From assembly GCA_020466095.1 (NCBI GenBank), contig CM035806.1, forward strand, positions 90,142,511 to 90,206,510: a stretch of 64,000 nucleotides of DNA, read 5' to 3'. Made by a program: the position numbers and the translations under genes. Numbering within the stretch: the stretch's first letter is position 1; every line of letters starts with the position of its first letter. Shown in pieces: positions 33,801 through 44,177 of the stretch. Source of the stretch: Chlorops oryzae (Eukaryota; Arthropoda; Insecta; Diptera; Chloropidae). The notes beneath the pieces are model-generated. The model ran no database searches, was not told the DNA's origin, and saw only the letters and a list, made by a program, of their open reading frames with translations.

Positions 33801-34330
33801 GTAGTTTGGAGAGCGACTCGTGGGTGTCTTCAGAGGAGAGCTGCTTCGTTAACGCTTCGGTAGATATGCTGGCGATGAGCCCACTCAAATACCACCCGAA
33901 AACTGAATTTTGGGCTATGAGACTTCCTTCGATGTTCATTTTCACTTTTGGTCGCAGAAGGTTTGGCATAATATCGGAGCCGATGAACATTTCGATGCGG
34001 CCGGGATTCATAATGTCCGGATTGGCGAGCTCTAGCGGTAACGTGTCTTAAAGATCCAGATTGGAGACCCGTTTCGCTGGAAGTCATTATGTTAGTTTGG
34101 GCAGCACCACTGCGTCGATCTGGTCCTCGTACGTGGAATGAGGCGATGCAAGCGTGATGGTGCATTCCTTTTTCGCAACTTGAGTGCATCGGCCGTCTAT
34201 GCCGGATACGTTGCATACTTGCGTTGTGGTTGAAAGATTCAATTGGAGCTGCTTCCGTTCCGTTATAAATGTCTTTTGAGATCCTTGGTCGAGAGAGGCA
34301 CGCACTTAAAAGCACTGTTCTCAATGCAGG
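30890..34330 (-). pseudogene. Minus-strand BEL/Pao pol (copy A)
   Basis: Read right to left. Protease shows SLDQGSQ near 34290. The linker and RT follow (FIGSDIMP near 33985; VRVVFN near 33400), then FRENESSP and the catalytic YVDD near 33070. RNase H has WTDASIVLAWL near 32200. The integrase core shows VCFATKAVHLKLF near 31640 and FSDNGRNF near 31545. The integrase C-terminus runs from 31396 (LLALTPGYFLRG near 31260) past a stop near 31010 to GRIVQVHPGDDG-like text. Many frame changes are present. Copy A lacks the integrase zinc region and RNase H end because of a 442-bp deletion at 31965/31966. It also has a 128-bp tandem duplication, 32536-32663 and 32664-32791. Confidence 0.8.
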
Positions 34331-34428
34331 ATCTGTGTGAGCGCGGTAGGCAAAAGAATTTGCGTCTGGCTAGCCGATACGGGCGCATATGCTTGCGAAG
34401 TAGAGGATCCGTCGGCGGTTACAAAATT

Positions 34429-35470
34429 TTAAGTCTTCAGTGGCGCCGAAGCCTGCACCGGTTGGCTCGTCATAGACGTGCCGTCAGCCTGAAGAGGGGT
34501 CGGTGTGGTTGAATTTCCTTGACTGTTTTGTGTAGCCGTTGAATTCGGAAAATGAAGAAGCGTATGATACCATTTTTTGCACTTTGCGCAACGGAAGGTA
34601 CTAGTGCACTTTGCCTTTTGATGACCGGCCGGGAGACAGTTCAGACATCGATGGTGCTGCGAAATAGCTTGGACACGATCGTGGACCGACATCCTGAGAA
34701 AGATATCACATTGACGTAGAGGATGGTTGCCACTACAGAGGACGCAGACTCCGTTGGTCCGCTCTTGTGCAAGAAACACGTTCGTTGAAGGCACTTCGGG
34801 TTTTACCGCGGGCTTGGGAGCCTCCAATGCATTAAAGCTGTAAAAACGTTCCACCACTTCAAAGCGTTTAGTCAGAAAGAAATTCATATGTGGTTACGTT
34901 GGCACCTCTCAATGTGACGCCAGTGACTGTTCCCAATGTGCGATCGTTTGCGCCGGAAGACGCCTGGGACAGAAATGAATGAGCAGGGCGTCCAAAATAT
35001 CCAAGATTCCATGACTTTTCAGCATCGTGAGGCAATTGTTGACGGTTGTTTGTTTGCACAAGCTTTCTTTTAGCGTTTCATCTTTGATGGCAGGCAAGAC
35101 GAATAAAGTTTTTAATTGATGATCGATAAAGATGCGTTTGTTCCCATGTCGTGCCTTGAGAGCCTCCCACGCATGCGTTAAGTTGTCGCCACACAGCGAA
35201 TAGCCTGTAAAGATAGCACCCGCTGCTCACGTCGTCATGCTGCGAAGATGGTATAGCTTTTGCTCCTGTGGCAGCCGAGGGTGGTTGACGTAAACCACGA
35301 TGAACATGTCTCGAAATGCTGGCCATTCACTATAGCCACCCGAAAAACTTCAGTATCAAACGGTGGTACCCTGATGAAATTTTATTTTCCATGGACGTCG
35401 TTGAGTGGAAGAGTCGCCCGAGTGCTTGCGGAAAAAATTCGAGATATTAATCTCTTGCAAAGCAAACCCT
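34429..35470 (-). pseudogene. Minus-strand BEL/Pao gag (copy A)
   Basis: The N-terminal part reads PPFDTEVFRVAI near 35360, a BEL Gag signature (P-x-F-x-G/E-x-x-x-x-W/F). The zinc region at 34780-34550 has C-V-L-C...H...C, C-L-N-C...H...C and CKKWYHTLLH. Frameshifts split it near 35230, 35080 and 34890. This Gag would form the particle of the element. The PBS and 5' LTR lie about 5 kb to the right (3.5 kb without the 1.39-kb insertion), an unusually long leader that implies extra inserted sequence. Confidence 0.75.
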
Positions 35471-38400
35471 AAAATTGTTAAAATTCCAACAGTTCTTGCA
35501 GTACAAAAAAGTCTTGACTCCGAAATATAGACCTCAAATGCACCTTAACCTTTCAGGATTTACTAAGCAATTCAGTACCGTGTCGGGTTCGCTTTATAGC
35601 CCATTGATATTCACAGCACAAAACTAAAGGCGTTGTCAATATGCATTTACACGTTAAGAAAATTCAATATTCTAGAGTCAGACTCACGAACAAATGTTTT
35701 GAGAAAATTAACTAAGTAAAGAAAGACGGAAGAACAAAAGAGACTTTGTTGTTAACTGTTCCGGAACAATATCTTTCATACTTCAATGCTTCTCTTTCTT
35801 TCCCATGTGTTCAAATGGGATAATTTCGAGACATGTTTCAGAAATCTGACCCTCGCGCCTAGCCTGCAAAATATGTTTTTCACTACCGATATGTATTAAC
35901 GTGTAAATGCGTACAAACGTTATTTATTATGTTTGTGCCGAAAGTCTAAAAGTTTCCAAAAGGTGCATCTTTGGCTGAAGTTAGGACATGGTGTAGGATG
36001 TGGCCAATTTTTTTAAATCGTCATTTACCATGTTTTCACGACCCGCTAGATACGTGCTCACCCGACACACTTAAGTCTATCTGGCTGTTTGCCCACATGA
36101 ATTTTACTGGTGGCAAAAAAAGACAGAAAGTCTTAACCGTGTCGAGTAAATACGTATCAAGTGGTCATGTAAACAAAGTATGGAATTGATTGAGAGTCTT
36201 ATTAACATTGACTGAATGAGTCAGTTTTCTGTTTTAGTGGAAAAAGCACGTGTACGGCACACCGACACATGAAGGGAAATGTATAGCCAAGAGTACATAA
36301 ACATGCACACGGGTGACTGATCAGTCAGACTGAATGTTTATGTGGCGCATTAATGAGCGACCATGAAATAAATGAAATTTTGGGGAAGAGGTTGGAAATT
36401 GTTTCAGAAACCGTTTCGAGCCGGTTTCGGTGTTTCGGTTTTGGTTCGGGAACCGGTTTCCAAAAAAACAAAATATCGGTTTCGGTTTTATTTCGGTTAG
36501 GAAAATAAACCGGTTGAAATCGGTTACCGTTACGGTTTCGGTTCCGGTTGCACGCCCTGTTAAAAACTACCTTTTTTGAGTGGCTTACTTGATTTTATAT
36601 AACTTTTTTAAATATTGCTTCGATCCTCATAATATTTGTTTTATCTAAAACTTAAATATGTGTACAAAATAATCAGTCCCATACAGTAAGATTATTTAAA
36701 TATTTAGTACCTTAGGTAGCACAAAAGAAAAAGCCTTCATATTACCTTTTGCATTGATTTATTATAAAACTTTGATAGAGTAAAAAAAAAAATTTCCGCA
36801 TATGTCTACTAAATTTCTTATTACTTTAGTTAGATGGAAAATGGCTACACAAACTTGCATTATTGTTTTTTATATCCATTGTTCAAAAGGGCTTTTTTAC
36901 AAATTGTTCAAAATGCGCGTGGTCTATTACAAGACTCTTTAATGCACCGGCACATAAAAAAGTGCCTGTTATAGAAGGGTGACCCTATGCTTTTTGGGGT
37001 GCTGAGCACTAATCTGTAGTCAGATTTTCTCCACAACCCTCAGTTTTCGCCCCAGCTCCCCGCAAACCCTACCAAAAGGTTAATTTTAACGATTGCATTA
37101 AATTAATAAAAAAAATTAATATCCCAACTCACATTTTTTGTGTGCTGAACAAGAATTTAAAGCTCAAACTAAGCTGCGACCGTTTTTTTCCTCAACCATC
37201 CTCCACGGACCTTATCAACCCTTTTAAAGAGGTGAGATTTCTCCAATATATAAAAAATCAAAATACGTGTCCCATAATACGTTTTTGGAATATGGAGTCG
37301 AAATTAAGCTACAACCCTTAATTTTTCCTAAACACTCGTTCTTTGAGATATGCAACAATACTTAAATTTCAAATATAACTTCGATAAAATTTTATAGGTT
37401 TCTTCATCTTCAATTCTGTGCAGCTGTGCTATAACTTAGTCAACTTGTTCACTTCATGGATCTGGTAAAATTAAAGATTTTCATCCCCCCATCGGAATGC
37501 TTTTTGAAGATGAATTTTATATCAGAAGTTGATGATGACAGCACCTAACTATCTCTTTCAATTTTGCTTCTTGTTTTGTTTTAAATTTTATTTTTGATTT
37601 GTTTACATTTTGTTTGTTATCTTGTTGTTAAATATTTTTTTCCTACATTAAACAGCTTCTAATTTTTAGTTCTAAATTATTTTAATTTGATTTGAGTTCT
37701 TCGTAAAAATATTTTTTTTCAACAAAATCTCAATTATATTTTGTTTATTTAATATTTTTTTATAGCCTATGTACAATATTTAATAATGTTATGACCACAG
37801 CAACAAAATTTCGTACGAAAATTGCAATATTGATTGCATTGGAAGTGGGTGGTGAACGTAAATATTTTCTACGAAACTATATAATTTTTTCAGTTTTCTT
37901 ATTTTGAAGCTTCGCACCAAATTTTATTATCTAAAATATTTTTCATCACATAATATTGCCTTTGTACTTTCAAGAACATTTCAAGTTGTATGGAGGGTGG
38001 GTGAGGGGCGCGTCCGATTTAAATGAAACTTTCACGATCTCTTCTTCTTTTTCATTTTTAAACTCTTGCTAAATTTGAACAAATTCTGGTCAAAGCGAAA
38101 AAAGTTTTGTGTAATATTTATTTTGGGTTGTATGGGGTGTGGGTGGTGGGCGGTGTCCAATTTAGATGAAAATTCTCAGATATCTCTGTTTGACCGTAAG
38201 TAATGCTCATGTTTAATTTCAAATATTTCTATAGCCCCAAACATGTTTTATTGCGAAAACACCTTTCGGGTTGTATGGGGGGTGGGTGGTGGGCGTGACC
38301 GATTTTGAGGAAATTGAACATATTTCTTCATTGGGTCAGAATAATGCCCGGTACTAAATTTCATTATTCTGCGAACATTCCTTCTAGTTTTGTCCCCAAC

Positions 38401-38901
38401 TTGTATGGGATCGTTAAACTGTGCGACGTTGCAACTGACCTCAGCCAACAAATTCAATAGTGGAATTCTTTGCGTTACGGTTGTAAGTATGTCAATATGC
38501 GGAACATCAACGGGAGTTCAATCGACACACAAAATCAATGCATTCCTTTTGTAGGAATTCTAATGAATTTCAAAAGACAAAGGCGCAAGGTAAGAAAAGC
38601 GTTGTACGTCGCTGAGATGCCCAAAGGGAAACAAACAACAAGCCGATCACCGGCCGAATAATTCTCTTCGTTCTCAAAGAAAGCGAACGAAGAAACCGAA
38701 ATTTACAATGCAAGTAGCTGGACCACTGTGTTGTTGTTGCTATTTGTCCACTTTGCCTCGAATCAAGGGCAACCAGAGGACAGCCAGGCACGTACGCAAT
38801 GCGAAATAGCGAAGCGACGGGGAATGGATCTGTCGACACTGTTTATGCGTGACACGCGGTACGTACTGATATAGCAGAATTTATGCTCTTGACCTTGACC
38901 A
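35471..38901. other. AT-rich spacer inside the minus-strand BEL leader (copy A)
   Basis: No gene is recognised. 36380-36559 is packed with CGGTTTCGGTT-like words and ends in GCACGCCCTG, which read in reverse (CAGGGCGTGC) resembles a hAT-type terminus; no matching left end was found. 37842-38420 is a minisatellite-like array (listed separately). 38440-38895 shows no feature beyond short frames; because it lies near the BEL primer site it may be true leader. The whole stretch recurs in copy B. Confidence 0.5.
37842..38420. repeat. Diverged tandem repeat, about 140-bp period (copy A)
   Basis: The phrase TTGTATGG plus a G-rich GGGTGGTGGGCG-like run recurs at 37986, 38128, 38272 and, shortened, 38401. 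An older trace lies near 37845. Spacings are 142, 144 and 129 bp. Each unit also shares a weaker TTTAATTT...GCGAA.ACATTT context. Looser repeats of about the same period may extend left to 37000. No reading frame is conserved between units. Confidence 0.7.
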
Positions 38902-40293
38902 CCCAAGCGACACAGATATCAAATTTGGAGAGTATTCTTAGACATAAAACTCTTTGAATGCTCTTTAGAAGGTCTTTGAAAAACTTAATGCCTTTGAAAA
39001 CTCTCTGAAAAGTATAATAAAAACTTTAAAAAATAACTTGTTTCAAAAAACTCTTTCAAACGTCTTTAGAATACTTCAAAAATCAGATGTCTTAGAAAGC
39101 TCTCAATAAACTCTTTGAACAGCGTCCGAAGACCAATTTCCGATAGCGTTTTTTTAACTCTTCGGAAACTCTCATATTGGTATTTCAAAGAGCTAACACA
39201 TTCATATTAGGAAAACTCTTCAAAACACATTTTAAAGAGTTTTATGAGAGTAGACCTCTATAATCCTGTTTATAAAGACCTTTGAGAGATTTTCAGTGAC
39301 GTCACGTCTTTGGAAACTCTTAAAAAGAACTTATTGAGAAGGAGTAGTGAGTCATTACATTTTATTGCTTGTTTTTGACATTTTCCTCATTTACGCAGGG
39401 TTGACATTATCAAGTGAGAACAGAAATAACAAAAGCAAACTAAAAATGCAACTCTTACCAGGGGTGTTATTTAGATTGAAACAAAAATTTCCTGATGCAA
39501 CTCTAAGCTTGTCTGCTCACTATTGAGATTTTTAACTTTTCAGAAGGTCTTCAAAAGACATTTGGAAATCCGCCATCTTTTTGGAACGAAGTTGCATGAC
39601 TTTATTTCTAAGCAATCAACGAAAACTTTTTTATGCTTTATTAAAATGTAATAAGTTTTCTATTATTACAGAATAAAATGTAAAAGAAACGAAAAGAAAA
39701 TTTAAAAAATAACGATTTTTACACTTAAAAATTTTTACAAAACAATAATATTTTAAAGGCGCGTGAAAATTTAGTGGGGTGGAATATATCATATTGCCGA
39801 TGAACTGATCTCCGTTTTCATATTAATGTTCAAATAATCGAGATATTTCATTACAATTTTTCATTACATTATAATCTTCACACATATCCTTTTGTGTTCA
39901 AAATATTTCCAACACTGAATATGTAGGACGTCTTTTGTGTTTCTTCTTAAAGAAAAAGAAAAAGGATATAATTTATAAAACGTATGAGCATATTTGCGTG
40001 CCTATCACGCACACTGACTGATGATGACATCATAATTCAGTCTTTCAAAGAACTCTTATAGATGTTTTAAAGATCTTTCAAAGAGTTCTCAAAGACTTCC
40101 TAGAGAGAAAACTGATTTTTTGTCAAGTCTCTGAAAACTCTTATAAGGCCCCTGAGCCCCGCCTTTTTGCGTCCTTTTAGTCTTTAGAAGGTCTTTAAGA
40201 GCGCTCAAAGAGCTTTTCTGACAGCATTAGCTCTCATTAATTACTCTCTGAGCGCTCTTGAGGACCGTTTAAAGACAAGTTGTGTCGCTTGGG
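38902..40293. mobile_element. 1.39-kb non-autonomous inverted-repeat element
   Basis: It begins CCCAAGCGACACA (38902-38914) and ends with the exact complement TGTGTCGCTTGGG (40281-40293). Copy B of the duplicated block has the uninterrupted site, GACCTTGACCAAGCAGG, at 63971-63987. This fixes the borders and shows a CA dinucleotide at both sides (38900-38901 and 40294-40295). There is no coding capacity. The subterminal regions are full of ACTCTT/AAAGAG-like words in both orientations. The superfamily is unknown. Confidence 0.85.
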
Positions 40294-40385
40294 CAAGCAG
40301 GGGATCGAAATACACGAGAGGAGCTCACGTGGTGGACTTTTTGACCTTTTCCGCCCTATATGGTCCACCAGAACCTGACTCCAGG

Positions 40386-40403
40386 CTCCTGGCAGGATCG
40401 CCA
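40386..40403 (-). promoter_or_regulatory. Primer binding site of the minus-strand BEL element
   Basis: Read on the minus strand it is TGGCGATCCTGCCAGGAG, one base after the LTR end. To my knowledge this complements the 3' end of a fly tRNA-Arg. It fixes the element's orientation and the LTR border at 40405. Confidence 0.65.
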
Positions 40404-40636
40404 ATGTATAATTCAGGAGAGGTGGAACGTACCTGTGCTTCCACTCTGGATTCCGGGAAACGGCACTGGCTGCTTCGGCAAAGCGGCGTGGAGGATTAAA
40501 TGTAAAATTGAGCGGGGCGGTATAGGGAATTAAGGTTTCGGTTGAGAACTCAATACGTTTTAAATTAAAATGGCCTTCGAAAATTAGCTGATGCAGCATC
40601 AATATCCAATATTGCTAGATCAACAACATTGATCTA

Positions 40637-41918
40637 ACAGGTTGGCTGATAAGTCCCCGGTCTAACAAATAAAAACACATTTTTTGTCAAAATTCTTTTT
40701 TATTATTCAACATAGTTCCCTTCAAGAGCGATACAACGAATTTAACGACCTTCCAATTTTTTGATACCATTTTGGTAGTACTCCTTCGGTTTTGCCTCAA
40801 AATAGGCCTCAATTTCGGCGATCACCTCTTCATTGCAGCCAAATTTTTTCCCTGCGAGCATCCTTTTGAGGTCTGAGAACAAGAAAAAGTCGCTGGGGGC
40901 CAGATCTGGAGAATACGGTGGGTGGGGAAGCAATTCGAAGCCTAATTCATGAATTTTTGCCATCGTTCTCAATGACTTGTGGCACGGTGCGTTGTCTTGG
41001 TGGAACAACACTTTTTTCTTCTTCATATGGGGCCGTTTCGCCGCGATTTCGACCTTTAAACGCTCCAATAACGATATATAATAGTCACTGTTGATGGTTT
41101 TTCCCTTTCAAGATAATCGATAAAAATTATTCCATGCCCATCCCAAAAAACAGAGGCCATTACTTTGCCAGCGGACGTTTGAGTCTTTCCACGCTTCGGA
41201 GATGGTTCACCGATCGCTGTCCACTCAGCCGACTGTCGATTGGAGTAGTGATAGAGCCATGTTTCATCCATTGTCACATATCGACGCAAACACTCGGGTG
41301 TATTGCGAGTTAACAGCTGCAAACACCGCTCAGAATCATCAACACGTTGTTGTTTTTGGTCAAATGTGAGCTCGCGCGGCACCCATTTTGAACAGAGCTT
41401 TTTCATATCCAAACATTGATGAACGATATGACCAAGACGTTCTTTTGATATCTTTAAGGCATCTGCTTTCTCGATCAACTTCATCTTACAGTCATTCAAA
41501 ATCATTTTGTGAATTTTTTTGATGTTTTCGTCGGTAACCACCTCTTTCGGGCGTCCACTGCGTTCACCGTCGTCCGTGTTTATTTCACCACGCTTGAATT
41601 TTGCATACCAATCAATTATTGTTGATTTTCCTGGGGCAGAGTCCGGAAACTCATTATCAAGCCAAGTTTTTATTTCCACTGTATTTTTTCCCTTCAGAAA
41701 ACAGTATTTTATCAAAACACGAAATTCCTTTTTTTCCATTTTTTTCACAATAACAAAAGTTGCTTCACAAAAGACGCTCTATCTCACAAACTAATTGACT
41801 TACAGACGTCAAATTTTGACACAAATCATTTGAAGGTTGCCACTTTATAAAAATAATATGCATTTAATACTAGCGACGCCATCTATGTGTCAGACCGGGG
41901 ACTTATCAGCCAACCTGT
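40637..41918 (-). mobile_element. Mariner element, irritans group (Himar1-like)
   Basis: 1282 bp bounded by 27-bp terminal inverted repeats that start ACAGGTTGGCTGATAAG and are perfect on both sides, flanked by TA at 40635-40636 and 41919-41920. The end sequence agrees with what I know of Himar1 from the horn fly. One damaged transposase gene lies on the minus strand. Intact ends mean it could still be moved in trans. Confidence 0.95.
40700..41739 (-). pseudogene. Mariner transposase, frameshifted
   Basis: A DDE/D cut-and-paste transposase of about 345 residues. The start MEKKEF is at 41739; an earlier in-frame ATG exists at 41748. The helix-turn-helix region and WVPREL linker are present. 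The catalytic residues are all visible: D in VTMDETW (near 41275), D in HQDNAPCH (near 40995) and the third D in SPDLAPSDF (near 40900), giving the mariner D,D34D pattern. A one-base frameshift in an A-run near 41105 joins two frames. Three codons are missing near 41250, and a TAA at about 40742-40744 removes the last residues. Confidence 0.92.
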
Positions 41919-42187
41919 TATTTAAGCGAAGCTTCGATCAATGGAAGCGGACTTGCAGTGTAGAATCGAAAGTCTAATCAGATCTTAACTTTGGAGCACC
42001 TACTTACGAGCCAGGACAACAAAGTGTGGATCTCAGTGCTAGCTAGTGATAAGGGCAGGCAAGTAAGCCAGAATAGGATTTCTATATTTAAAAAGAAAAA
42101 GGACTACAATAAAGTATCATTGAAATTGAAGTCGCTTGCGTTCTTATGTGTGGTATTCACTTAGAATTCCATCCCCAGTACGCAACA

Positions 42188-43450
42188 GTGTGATCAAATG
42201 ATAACAAACCATTTCTGCCAATCCAAGCTAACCACTACTGTTAAAAAAAATAGGTTTAACTTCGCTTTCAGGAATTGAAGGGTCTAGGTTTTTGTGGTAG
42301 AAAATGGTCACATCCGAACGGACGAGGGTTTAGTAGCAGCAATTAAAAATTTCTCAGTACCAATGCGATGCATCGTTTGAAAGAGTGGGCGGGGTATTAT
42401 TTCAAGTCAAGGAGGAGAGAAACGTGCGGCCCATAGCAAATATGTCCACCAAACTCTTTAAGGCGCAAAAATTACAGAGTCACGAAGCTTGAATGCTATG
42501 TGGCTATCTTAGCAGACAAAGGCTTAGGCTCTTATTTGAAAGACCCAAATTCACAATAATTACAGACCATGCTAGCCTGAAGTGGCCGGAAAGTAAGCGA
42601 GATGAAGCCTTAAACTCAAGCGGTATAATTTTTCGAATAAGCAAAGAAAGGGCGCACAAAATATCGATCCTGAAACACTTTTCATGCCAAATATCCAGGA
42701 AATCAATATAAGCTATTATCTTGAGGTAGATTTAAACTCAGACCAATTTTAGTCCACTGATTATAACAACCATGTTGCTGAAGTCCTGGAAAATTAAAAA
42801 AAGTAACCTGCCTAGTATGTATTTGTGTACACAATTATACCAATATGATGGTGATAAGATCAAGGAAGACCGTTCTTGGAAGTTGTGCAAGGCTTAGCAA
42901 AAGATGTTCAAACCGTTCGTAGTAAGCAATGGCGAAACCTGTAAAGAAAATTAGAACAGGAATTTTAAGAAGCGACCACCAGTAGGGGCATACAACTTTC
43001 AGGCCCGTTTAGCGGCTCTACATCTAGTTCATGGGTCCATATCCACGCACAATACAGAATTCGTTTGTTTTTGTATGCCTCGACCATTTTACAAAGTTTA
43101 TGTTTTTGAAGCCCATGCGCAAAGTTGTGAAACCTGATGTAATAAGATACTTATTAAGAAAAGGACATTTGCCATACCGGTGGCGTACCAGAATTCATAC
43201 ACTCTGATAACGGAAAAAATGTAACGTCATGAGCATTTCGAATATTTTTAGAAAAATATGTGGTCAGCCATTCAAGAAGCGCTTTGTACGCACCCCAATC
43301 AAATGCCTCTAAACGAGTGAATCGATTGATCTTAGAGATCATAAGGTCATTCATTATAATGAACAGAGAACTTGGGCCCAGCATAAGTGCATGCACATGG
43401 TGCAACACGATTCATCATACCAGCTCAGTAGGAAGTTACAAATCCTAGCC
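42188..43450 (+). pseudogene. Decayed Ty3/gypsy pol, left part
   Basis: RNase H traces: QCDASFERVGGVLFQ near 42360 and FTIITDHASLKW near 42552. Integrase traces: GVPEFIHSDNGKN near 43185 and LYAPQSNASKRVNR near 43285, with IRSFI after it. Frames change often. The word order matches a gypsy pol of Osvaldo-like type. The BEL insertion at 43451 splits it from its C-terminal part at 52211. Confidence 0.7.
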
Positions 43451-43881
43451 TGTTAAGAATTAACAAATGTATGTGCGTTTGCATATAAACTTAAACAGCC
43501 ACTTAAAGGCAAATGCACATCAACATCATGCATTGCTTTCACATTTCATAAAACAAAAAGAAAACGAAAACCAAAGAAAACACAATTACCAGCACAGGAA
43601 ATATGACACCAGCATTCAATGAACTCAATTGTTGCAAGCTTACAAAACGTGCCTTCTTTCTTTTGTTTTCGTTTGATGTATTGCCAAATAATTTTTTGTT
43701 TGAATAAGCAAAATGTTAGTATATAAGAAGAATATTTCCAATCAATAAACAAGTCAAAATTCGAACTTCAAAGTGTAATTATTAATTTATATTGATTGGT
43801 TAAAGTGCCAAATCAATTTTGAATAGCAATTGGTCATAGTTTAAGTGCTATTGGCCATATCACTTAGTTGTGAAGTATACA
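43451..43881 (+). repeat. 5' LTR of the roo-like element
   Basis: 431 bp, TGTTAAG...AGTATACA. A TATAAG-like sequence near 43722 could be the core promoter (inferred). Confidence 0.92.
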
Positions 43882-43886
43882 TTTTT

Positions 43887-43906
43887 TGGTGACCCCGACG
43901 TGATTT
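43887..43906 (+). promoter_or_regulatory. tRNA-Trp-type primer binding site
   Basis: TGGTGACCCCGACGTGATTT starts five bases after the LTR. It is complementary over all 20 bases to the 3' end of animal tRNA-Trp plus CCA, as I know that sequence. It would prime minus-strand synthesis. Confidence 0.75.
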
Positions 43907-44177
43907 CTGTTGGTGTACCACCTATCAGATACGCAATCCTTTTATTTCGCGAAGCATTAATTCGTTTGTTAGGACGCTTCCAAGGTCCTCGTGAAACAAA
44001 AGTCCGTCGCGAATTAAATATCGCATTTTATTGTAAATCATTTAATCAGAGCAAGGAGCTCAACTCCCCAGCACGGTAGGCGTTCGGTGTCACAAGGACA
44101 CAAGCAGCTATCAACAAACTACGGAGTGTCAAAAGGACTGATTAAAGTGATCGGTGTCAAAGGGACACAACGAAAGA
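43907..44177 (+). promoter_or_regulatory. Leader of the roo-like element with repeated small hairpins
   Basis: About 270 bp between the primer site and the gag ATG. GTGTC and GACAC pair around short loops at 44087-44101 and 44154-44168, and a weaker GTGTCAAAAGGACT lies between them. The last hairpin ends ten bases before the ATG at 44178. A role in packaging or translation is only a guess. Confidence 0.45.

Larger units (their letters stand above)
27878..40313. repeat. Large duplicated block, copy A
   Basis: By eye this matches 52558-64000 at about 98-99% in the parts compared. It begins about 95 bp inside the G1 3' end and runs through the LTR, an RTE fragment, a minus-strand BEL/Pao element and AT-rich spacer. 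Differences: copy A has a 1392-bp insertion (38902-40293), a 128-bp tandem duplication (from 32536) and a 442-bp deletion at 31965/31966. Copy B reaches the window end, so the right limit is unknown. Confidence 0.9.
40405..42187 (-). repeat. 5' LTR of the minus-strand BEL/Pao element, split by a mariner
   Basis: On the minus strand the LTR begins TGTTGCGTACTGGGG (at 42187) and ends ATTATACA (at 40405), next to the primer site. Without the 1282-bp mariner and its TA duplication it is about 499 bp. Its internal end resembles 29005-29157 and 53764-53916. Confidence 0.7.

Noticed and set aside
38268..38300. G-quadruplex in the G-rich run of the 140-bp repeat
   Set aside because: Only three runs of three or more G are present with a short GG run, so the standard four-run pattern is not clearly met.
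38902..40293. The 1.39-kb element as a Helitron or mariner derivative
   Set aside because: It has clear terminal inverted repeats, unlike a Helitron, and a CA rather than TA flank, unlike mariner.
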